Shown piece by piece: positions 55,909 to 64,000 of a stretch of 64,000 bases of DNA. The stretch spans positions 16,161,460 to 16,225,459 of the forward strand of contig OX637409.1 of assembly GCA_951799425.1 (NCBI GenBank), given 5' to 3'. Each line of letters starts with the position of its first letter. The stretch's first letter is position 1. Both the position numbers and the translations under genes were made by a program. Source of the stretch: Ilex aquifolium (taxonomy: Eukaryota > Streptophyta > Magnoliopsida > Aquifoliales > Aquifoliaceae). Below the pieces are notes generated by a model that worked only from the letters and a program-made list of their open reading frames with translations, had not been told where the DNA came from and ran no database searches.

Positions 55909-56652
55909 AAGCTCAAATTTGGCAGAGCTATCATAATGACCTTCCAGTTTCCGAAATTTGGTTAATTTGTAAACCTATTTTTCAGTGTGGCATTAGGAGG
56001 TCGTCATGACCATTATTACCGTGAATCTGGTGTATCACTCTTTTTATTTTTTATTTTTTTTTTCCCACTTATCACATGTCTATAAAAACGTAATCCTAAT
56101 TTCTACATCAGAATTGGTTGCTCTAGACTGTGCCATATGTCACTTGCGCCAATTCCAATCTTCTGGCCATTAGAACTTCATAAACCAGGCCACATGATTT
56201 CTAGCTATACAGATATATGAACATTAATAACCACTTCAGCACTCCTCTTCTAGTGGGGAAATCAATTGAATTGATCACACAGCCTCCAGGGACCTTCAAT
56301 CTATGGCTTCAATCTTCTCAACCGTAGGACCCGTTAACTGGACACTGGTACTATGTTTTCCCACCATTTCCATTTCTTATTCCTCTTGATTTCTTAAAAT
56401 AGTAGCTTTGAAACTACATATATATTCATACTCTATTCTGAATCAACTGCTCAAGACACACTCATATTTTTCTTTCTTTCGATGATTCATGATGAAAATC
56501 TCAAACTATACTGTTATCAAAGGTTTTGTTCGGAATTTGAATCATATAAGAGCTACATGTCATGCAATGGTCTGAATTGCAGTTATTGACTCTATTAGTC
56601 GGTGTGCACTATAGAAAGATGGTCTCATAAGACTTTATACTTTAATATAGTA
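55909..56652. other. Sugar-carrier 3' flank and a truncated Helitron 5' segment
   Basis: Bases 55909-56120 are the likely 3' untranslated region. Bases 56529-56652 repeat 59243-59371 (next entries). The rest holds no gene. Confidence 0.5.
56529..56652. repeat. Direct repeat of ~120 bp, left copy (partner 59243-59371)
   Basis: TAAGAGCTACATGTCATGCA and GTGTGCACTATAGAAAGATG are shared. The copy stops at TTAATATAGTA, directly against the Helitron 3' end, and lacks the terminal bases kept in the right copy. Confidence 0.85.
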
Positions 56653-57058
56653 CTAGTAAATGTTCGTGCCGAAGTCACGAAATAACCTAGTATATCATCA
56701 CAATAGCAACCATACCGGATAACCACAACCTTGTCGTGTACAAATTAAACCACCCATAATATGCTTTGTTTATAAACACAATCTTGTATCTAAAAAGTGC
56801 CTAAATATGCTCAATTTTATAGTAGAAATATGTAATTAGTTAGATAATCTCATGGATGATTAAAGGATGAAGAACCACCCAAATAAGAAAACTCTGCTTA
56901 TGCAAAAGAAAAATAAAGTCCCAATTGCATCAATCAAGCCTTGATGTAAGTATTGATTAATTGCTCAAACACCTTACATGCATTTTATCAAACACCTTGC
57001 ATGCATTTTTATCATCAAACAACTCGATGACATATAAATTCAAATCGAGCATTAGTTC

Positions 57059-57990
57059 CAGGGGCGAATCTACAGTGGGGGCAGTGGGGGCAGCTGCCCC
57101 CACTGCAATTTTTAAAACATGTGGGGTATATTTAGAATTTCAAAAAATTTAAGATATTGCCCCCAGTGAAATATTATAAAAGTTCATGGGTAAGTTTGTA
57201 TTTTACAAACAAGTGTGACATCATTTGTCTTTGATAGACTTTTAGCTGTGGGCCCATATGTCCGTCTGATAACATTGGGATTTTCTATGAAAACAATAGA
57301 AAATTATGGAGTGATCCTACTTACTAAAAAAATATGAAGCGATCTTGGCTGTTTATATACTTGATTTTTTAGATTTAATAGTTTTAAATGAAATAAAAAT
57401 TTGATTAATTATAAACAAATTTGAACAAACGGTCAGATTAGGGGATACGCCAACTCGAGTCAATTTGGATCACATTCAATTTCTTTTTTCCAAGTACAAC
57501 AAAATATTTTTTATTTAAATAAATCTGAGCTATTTTTTAGATTTTACCGTTGATCTGGAATTAAAATAATCAATTTTAATGTTTCCGATTGATTTCAAGT
57601 ATCTCAAAAATTATAATTTGATCAAAAAAAATTGTAACTTTAATCCTAAAAGTTGTAACATAACTCATAAAAGTTATAATTTTGTAGAATTTATTTTTTT
57701 TCTTTTTTGTAAAAAAAAATTCAAAAATTTATATAACAACCAATAAGGCTTATAAACTCCACTACCGTAGCCCATTTGATATCAAAATTGAATTTCAACT
57801 CTAAATATCATCTATAAACATGACACAAAATTAACTAATAATTAAGTTGCCCCCACAACTAAAAAAGTCTAGCTTCGCCCCTGGTTAAACCAACGGTAAT
57901 TATGCATTAGCTTTTCCAATTTAGTACATATAGTATTGTTATTGCTAAAATTTTTGCCCCCACTATCCCAAATTTCTGGCTCCGCCCCTG
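57059..57990. mobile_element. hAT element (CAGGGGCG ends) with 8-bp target duplication
   Basis: CAGGGGCGAATCTACAGTGG at the left and GGCTCCGCCCCTG at the right are inverted. ATTAGTTC flanks exactly at 57051-57058 and 57991-57998. A second right-end-like CTTCGCCCCTGG lies inside at about 57873-57884. A perfect 26-bp palindrome (57081-57106) lies near the left end. No transposase. Confidence 0.88.
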
Positions 57991-59242
57991 ATTAGTTCAT
58001 TCATACAGTAACAAACCTGCACTCAAAAAATCGAGCATTACTCCATTTATACAGTCCCAAACCTGCACCCAAACTTTATAGTATTTCCTCTTCTTTATGA
58101 ACTCCAAAATTATTCACAAACACATTATAAAACCCAGAATAAAATCAAGTGAATATGACTGAATTTACGTGATGCTTGCCAAAGAGTCGTAAACAAACCA
58201 ATTGCTAAAGCAAGCATGCTTGCAAAAATATAAGGTTAACACACTCATACAGAACTACCCATTAAGTTGTCCATAAAGAGGTTTGGATCAATGAGAGGTG
58301 CACCTGATCATAGCATAATAAAATTTTCACAAAACCAAGCAACATCTATATTCTTGAGAGTACATTAGAAATTACATCCTGGAAATTTCATCCAAACAGA
58401 GAGTTGAAATTATTGAATTATCTACCAAAAATCATAATGTGAAAATTATAGAAATTACTTCAATAAAAACTCATGCTTGATACAATATATTGAGAGAATT
58501 CGTATACATACCATCAAGGCAAAGAAATTTTGATCGATTATCATGCAAGAAACGTCTCTGCTTTGCTTTGTACATAAAAGAACAATCCAATTATCAAAAT
58601 GTAGATAGTACGAAACCTAATTGATCTCAAATTTGTTTCATCAAAATCCACCTAAAATTCACAACAAATATATCCATAAAAATCTGAAAAAATTATGATA
58701 ATGCAAAAAAGAAATACCTCGTTACAACTTCTAGGGGTTGGTATGCCAAGGTGGTGGAACCAAGCAAAGCTCACCAATTGCATAACAATAAAAATAAAAG
58801 GACTTCGGAGGCGAAAACAAATGTACCATTGATCAAAAACTAATAAGGTGAACCCTTACTCTAGTCCAAGTACCATTAATCAAAAGGTATAGAATCCAAA
58901 CCTACTTCGCCGGACACCATGAATTATTCAACACCAAGTTCACAACGTATTGAAACCTAAGATAATGAAGAATGAAATTTAGGTCAAATTTATATTGAAC
59001 TATTCAACAAAATGCCAAACTTTAACTGTCAAAGTCATCTTTTGAATCTTACAATCCCCAAACGACTAATCCGAAGACCCATTCAAAAGCATCAAATGAA
59101 AAACCTATATACATCTACAAACCCAAAGCTTCAAACTCCACATATTGAGCTCATGTCAAAAGATGGACCCTACAAAATATTTAAAAAACCATTTTGGAAA
59201 CCTTAAGCATTGGGAGGAACTCACCTATATTCAACCGACCAT

Positions 59243-59371
59243 TTCGGAATTTTAATCATATAAGAGCTACATGTCATGCAATGGACTGAATTGCTGTTAT
59301 TGACTCTATTAGTTTGTGTGCACTATAGAAAGATGGCCTCATAAGTCATTAAGTCCTTGTGCTTTAATATA
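59243..59371. repeat. Direct repeat of ~120 bp, right copy
   Basis: Partner of 56529-56652. It forms the 5' part of the Helitron on the minus strand. Confidence 0.85.
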
Positions 59372-59504
59372 GTATATGAAATTGAAGCTTTGGATCATGT
59401 ACCTAGACTTTTTGATATATAGGTCTGTTTTGCTCCAGACGCAGTGAAGTTGATCTGGATATGTATTTGAAATATGTGGCTTGTTTAACTTCCATGCATT
59501 TGAG

Positions 59505-60699
59505 AGCTTGAACAGTTCTAGTTCTGGAGGTTCAGTCCCAAGCTCGGCTTTTTTGGGCAGCAGTTTTAAGAAGGTGAACTCTAGATTCAGTAACCAGAAG
59601 GCTAAGTCTAAAGCGTTGAAGATTGTGGCTGAAATTAATGATGAAAAGCAGACAGACAAGGACAGATGGAGAGGCCTTGCCTATGACGTTTTGGATGACC
59701 AGCAAGACATCACCAGAGGAAAGGGAATGGTTGATTCTCCCTTCCAAGCTCCCATGGGCGCTGGAGCACACGATGCTATTTTGAGTTCATATGAATACAT
59801 CAACACGGGACTTCGCCAGTAAGACACTTAGAATTTCTATTTGAGATGTTGGGTTTGTGGTTTTGGACTGATTCTTAATTGTAAGGTTCCAATAATGCTT
59901 TTCAGATACAACTTGGATAACAACATGGACGGATTCTACATTGCTCCTGTTTTAATGGACAAACTCGTAGTCCACATTAGCAAAAATTTCATGACTCTTC
60001 CTAACATCAAGGTGAGTCTAAATAGATTTGAGAATCCATGAAATTTTTCATGACTTCAATATTGATCTGGGAAAGAGAAACCAAAGACTTCCATGAATTT
60101 GTAACACCTTTGATTCTCGGAATTTGGGGAGGCAAAGGTCAGGGGAAATCATTTCAGTGTGAGCTAGTCTTTGCCAAAATGGGAATCAGGTGAGTCCATG
60201 ATCCTATTGGTAAACCAGTGTAATTTAAAACATCTCTTGATTAACAATTTATGTTTCGTCTTTAAAACACTGTTTTGTGATCCTATTTGATGTCATTGTA
60301 ATGGAACTTCAGCCCAATTATGATGAGTGCTGGGGAACTGGAAAGTGGGAATGCAGGAGAGCCTGCCAAATTGATCAGGCAAAGATACTGTGAAGCAGCT
60401 GACATAATCAAGAAAGGAAAATGTGCTGCCTCTTCATCAATGATTTAGATGCAGGAGCTGGAAGGCTTGGTGGAACCTCCCAGTACACTGTCAATAACCA
60501 GATGGTGAATGCCACCCTTATGAACATTGCAGATAATCCCACCAATGTCCAGCTCCCTGGTATGTACAACAAGGAAGAAAATCCCCGTGTGCTAGTCATA
60601 GTCAACGGTAATGACTTCTCCACCTTGTATGCCCCCCTTATTCGTGATGGTCATATGGAAGTTCTATTGGGCTCCTACTCGAGAGGATCGGATTGGTGT
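59505..60699 (+). pseudogene. RCA: Rubisco activase, broken and interrupted by a Copia element
   Basis: Rubisco activase is the chloroplast AAA+ ATPase that frees inhibited Rubisco. Exon 1 here (to 59818) holds [20 protein letters not shown] and [20 protein letters not shown]. The next, 59906-60011, has DGFYIAPVLMDKLVVHISKN. A Walker A exon ends at 60189 (GIWGGKGQGKSFQCELVFAK). Exon 60313 onward holds [20 protein letters not shown] and the Walker B region [14 protein letters not shown]. Lesions: no start codon or normal MAAAVS head; no AG acceptor before the Walker A exon near 60102; a two-base loss at 60660/60661 shifting [12 protein letters not shown] out of frame; and the element insertion at 60700, after the normal RIG. 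NGNDFS replaces TGNDFS. Any remaining exons would lie beyond the window. Introns are kept, so this is a DNA-level duplicate. Confidence 0.88.
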
Positions 60700-61868
60700 T
60701 GTTGGACCAAAACAGATTTTTGGTCGACTTTGAGCCTAAATTAAAGTGGGACCCGATTATTATTTTGAATAATATTTCGTGGGTTCATATTCTACTCCAT
60801 GAGGAGAATAATGTAATATATTCATTTGCTCAAATCGAGTAAGAAATGAATGAGAAAATAGGCTCCAAAGTGACCCTCTTGAAGAGTGAAAAATAAAGCA
60901 AAGTGCAATGTGGGATTTGACACCAATCCCACATTGGTTGAGGAAGAGATCCAACATGGGCATATATAGGCCAAGTTTGCTCCATGGGTTGGGCCCCAAG
61001 GGGTACCACAATTTTATGAGCAGAGCGAGGACCTACATGCCATTCGGTTCGACCACACACGCGCGCCGCCCGCCCGTCACGCCACGACCCGACCCGGCCG
61101 GTGAACAGTTATTCTCTTGATGTCTACTGGCTGTTGATTTATTCCTAGGTTGCGTCTATTAGAGTGGTGACTGTCCGGAAAGTCACCAAAGGGCCAATAA
61201 CTACCCAGATCATTACCATTCATTAGACACTTAATTTCATTCGGTCATTTGATTAAGGGAGACAGTGCATTACATTAGACAGACTGTGCATTGCATTTTC
61301 GGCATTAAGGCAGTGCATTTGGAGAGTACACAACACAAGTTTGGTTCGCTGGACAGATAGATTGGAGTGCTACTTCTATCTGTGTAAATATCATTGTATC
61401 CTGGGAGGCAGGCGCTCGATATTCCATAAGCACCGTGTGTGGGGGCGAAATCTGTCTTAAGGACATAGTGTTAAACACTAGCCTTGATCTACCTAAAGTT
61501 CAATATCAGTTCCTGTTCTGCAATCGGGTTAGTAATTATATTGGATTATACGAACTGTATACTGTAACTGTTTCGTTCAAACTATATTCTGTACAAATTT
61601 GAAGGATTTGATTGCTACTGTTTTTTCCTTTTACATTACATGTATTATATCAGAAGTTTCAATAAGTGATTTCACTATATTTGATATCTGGAATACCACA
61701 CCGAACAACAATCTTAAGACAAATTTTCCTATTAGTTTAATTACTTGTTGTCTTTCTGATACATGTTTTACCATTCTAAAAATATTGAAAATTGTTAAAA
61801 ACTTGTTTTTACAATCTGTGATAGTTTGAAGAGGCTTGGAAAATTTTCTGGAAAATTTGCATGCTCTG

Positions 61869-62124
61869 TTTATGTGTTTAATTCAAACAGTTACACCAAA
61901 CAGTTACAACGACTTAGTTTCTGTGTATGTTTTAAAACAGTTACATCAAACATATACTTTGTTTTTGTGTATGTTTTAAACAGTTACATCAAACAGTTAC
62001 TTTGTTTCTGTGTATGTTTTAAACAGTTACATCAAACAGTTACTCTGTTTCTGTGTATGTTTTAAACAGTTACATTAAACAGTGACTTTATTTCTGTGTA
62101 TGTTTTAACAGTTACACCAAACAG
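61869..62124 (+). repeat. Tandem ~43-bp repeats in the Copia LTR/leader
   Basis: About five copies of a unit containing TTCTGTGTATGTTTTAAACA and GTTACATCAAACAGTTAC, slightly diverged from each other. Confidence 0.85.
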
Positions 62125-62241
62125 AAACGTTAAACCAATAACTTCAAAACAGTGACATTAAACAGTTACATAGATTGTTTCTGTTTTAATAACTTACTGT
62201 TTTCCTATTTTTGAATAGTTTGTAATATGTGTTTATCAGAA

Positions 62242-64000
62242 ATGGATGCAAATGATAATAATGTTCCTGCTACTACAAATCATGTTGTGCCTATGGTGCC
62301 TATTTCTGTTCCTACTCACGTGTCTCATGGGGAGAAACCTGAAAAGTTCAATGGGAACGATTTCAAGAGATGGCAACAGAAAATGCTGTTCTATCTCACT
62401 ACGTTGAATCTTGCAAAGGTTCTTCGTGAGGATGCTCCTGTTTGTAGTGAGAATGAGACCGACCGCCAAGTTGTTGCTGCGGTAGATGCATGGAAGCATT
62501 CTGATTTTCTGTGCAAAAACTATATCCTCAATGGATTGGATAACACATTATATAATGTGTATAGTCCAATCAAGACGGCTAGAGAGCTGTGGGAATCCTT
62601 GGATAGGAAATACAAAACGGAGGATGCCGGAGTGAAGAAATTCGTTGTGGGCAGATTCCTTGACTATAAAATGGTGGATTCCAAGACTATCATAAGTCAA
62701 GTTCAAGATCTTCAAGTGATCCTACATGAGATTCATGCCGAAGGGATGGTGCTTAGTGAATCTTTTCAAGTGGCATCAATTATTGAGAAATTACCGCCAA
62801 ATTGGAAGGACTTCAAAAATTATTTAAAGCACAAACGCAAAGAAATGAAACTTGAAGACTTGATAGTGAGATTGAGGATTGAGGAGGACAATAGAATCTC
62901 CGAAAAGAAGGTTGGCAATCATTCCATGGAGTCAAAGGCACATGTGATTGAAGAGGGACATAAAACCAACAAGAAAAGGAAGTATGTTGGCCAACAAGGG
63001 GCCAAGGGTGGTGATTCCAAAAGGTTCAAAGGCAATTGCTTTGTGTGCAATAAACCGGGACATTGTGCAAAGGATTGTCGAAGCCGTAAAGCACAAGTGA
63101 ACCACAAGAGGAAGGCTGCCCAAGCCAATATAACCGAGGTAGAAAAACTGTCTGATAATGTTTCTAACATAAGTTTTTCTGCTGTAGTATCCGAAGTCAA
63201 CTTGGTGGGAAATACCAAGGAATGGTGGGTGGACACCGGGGCCACTAGACACATATGTTCGGATAAGAAGATGTTCTCTTCATATGAAACAGTTAATGAT
63301 GGAGAACAACTATTCATGGGAAATTCCTCTACCTCCAAAGTTGAAGGCAAAGGAAATGTTATATTGAAGATGACTTCCGGAAAAGAACTTACTCTCAATG
63401 ATGTGTTACATGTTCCAGAAATTCGAAAGAATCTTGTGTCTAGATCGTTGTTGAGTAAGAAGGGTTTTAGGTTGGTTTTTGAGTTCGACAAATTTGTACT
63501 CACTAAGAGTGGAATTTATGTAGGCAAGGGATATATGAGCGATGGGCTCTTTAAGATGAATGTAATGACCATTGTATCAAATTTGAATAATAAGAACACA
63601 TCTTCTGCTTATTTGCTTGAGTCTTCCAATGTATGTCATGGTAGATTAGGACATGTTAATTTTGATACTATGCGTAAATTAATGAATTTAGAATTGTTGC
63701 CTAAATTCAATATTGATGCAAATCATAAATGTGAGACATGTGTTGAATCAAAATTAACAAGAACATCATTTCATACTATTGAAAGAAGCACTGAACCTCT
63801 AGAGTTAATTCATAGTGATACATGTGATTTGAAATATGTTCAAACTAGAGGTGGGAAAAAGTACTTTGTTACTTTTATTGATGATTGCACAAGATATTGC
63901 TATGTATATTTGCTAAGGAGTAAAGATGAAGCATTAGAAAAATTTATGCATTATAAGAATGAGGTTGAGAATCAACTTGAAAAAAAGATTAAGGCAATAA
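62242..64000 (+). other. Copia gag-pol frame, visible part
   Basis: A single frame is open from 62242 to the edge. The gag (UBN2-type) part includes [21 protein letters not shown] zinc knuckle, [14 protein letters not shown], follows near 63040. The protease motif [12 protein letters not shown] is near 63225. The GAG-pre-integrase segment has [15 protein letters not shown] and [14 protein letters not shown], and the integrase core begins at [11 protein letters not shown] and [15 protein letters not shown]. Reverse transcriptase and RNase H would lie to the right of the window. Confidence 0.93.

Larger units (their letters stand above)
56653..59379 (-). mobile_element. Helitron with nested hAT element
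   Basis: On the minus strand the 3' end has a hairpin (TTCGTG...CACGAA, 56663-56681), seven bases, and terminal CTAG (56653-56656) followed by T. The 5' end near 59379 reads TCATATACTATATTAAAGCA, typical for plant Helitrons, though the base before TC is T, not A. The interior is AT-rich with no helicase. A hAT element sits at 57059-57990. Confidence 0.65.
60700..64000 (+). mobile_element. Ty1/Copia LTR retrotransposon, 5' part (continues off window)
   Basis: The element starts TGTTGGACC at 60700, just after GGTGT of the Rubisco activase copy (possible target duplication; the other end is off-window). A TATA box (CATATATAGG) lies near 60961. The LTR/leader border is not resolved. A repeat-rich leader precedes one open frame from ATG 62242 to the window edge. 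The visible part looks whole, with no break seen, suggesting a young insertion. The order gag, protease, integrase marks Copia. Confidence 0.92.

Noticed and set aside
61018-61110. GC-rich block CGCGCGCCGCCCGCCCGTCA as a tRNA or rRNA part
   Set aside because: It is part of the Copia 5' region; no cloverleaf or rRNA sequence could be recognised.
62236-63503. Minus-strand frames opposite the Copia gag-pol frame
   Set aside because: They are shadows of the open plus-strand frame.
1-64000. tRNA, rRNA or snoRNA genes
   Set aside because: I looked for A/B-box pairs and conserved rRNA words and saw none beyond the SINE relic; a dedicated scan was not possible.

Overview
The window is nuclear DNA from a flowering plant, most likely a eudicot. 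Its genes have many GT-AG introns with AT-rich interiors, two carry a telo-box next to or in the leader, one encodes a chloroplast-targeted sugar carrier, and a broken copy of Rubisco activase is present. Between the genes lies dense, nested transposon DNA.

Host genes, left to right. (1) Positions 1-5345, minus strand: a PWI-domain, RS-rich splicing co-activator of the SRRM1/SRm160 type; 13 exons are visible and the 3' end lies off the left edge. (2) 41189-49279, plus: the large (alpha/beta) subunit of TFIIA, 11 exons, 404 codons as assembled by eye. (3) 50281-50685, minus: a small unrecognised protein. (4) 52167-55908, plus: a plastid D-xylose/H+-symporter-like member of the major facilitator superfamily, 14 exons, 567 codons. 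(5) 59505-60699, plus: a broken Rubisco activase copy, cut by a Copia element at 60700 that runs off the right edge.

The 35 kb between SRRM1 and TFIIA is nearly all mobile or captured DNA. A PIF/Harbinger transposon (6900-24391) keeps a TATA box, a non-coding first exon, a Myb/SANT-like ORF1, a DDE transposase ORF2 and a third ORF, a GRF zinc finger with a C-terminal membrane segment. Its first intron is about 13.4 kb because it holds a UTP20 gene fragment and a complete-ended Ty3/Gypsy element (8142-20340) of TAT type. That element is broken, has dual RNase H, and shows two related antisense modules between pol and its 3' LTR. Further right are a Helitron (25376-26371), a Mutator-like element with a perfect 9-bp target duplication (26731-28356), a glucose-6-phosphate dehydrogenase scrap, a 2.45-kb solo LTR (34078-36530), a fructokinase pseudogene, a 183-bp Mutator-type MITE, and 370-bp tandem repeats.

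Transposons also sit in and near the working genes: an Au-type SINE and a hAT-like element in intron 7 of TFIIA, a foldback repeat just upstream of the sugar carrier, and a Helitron with a nested hAT element between the carrier and the Rubisco activase relic.

The strongest leads are the three-gene Harbinger element with its GRF/membrane protein, the repeated capture of intron-bearing host gene fragments (UTP20, fructokinase, G6PDH), the modular 31-bp periodic terminal repeats shared by two unrelated-looking elements, and the duplicated start-codon uORF in front of the sugar carrier. All calls come from reading the sequence; no database search was run.
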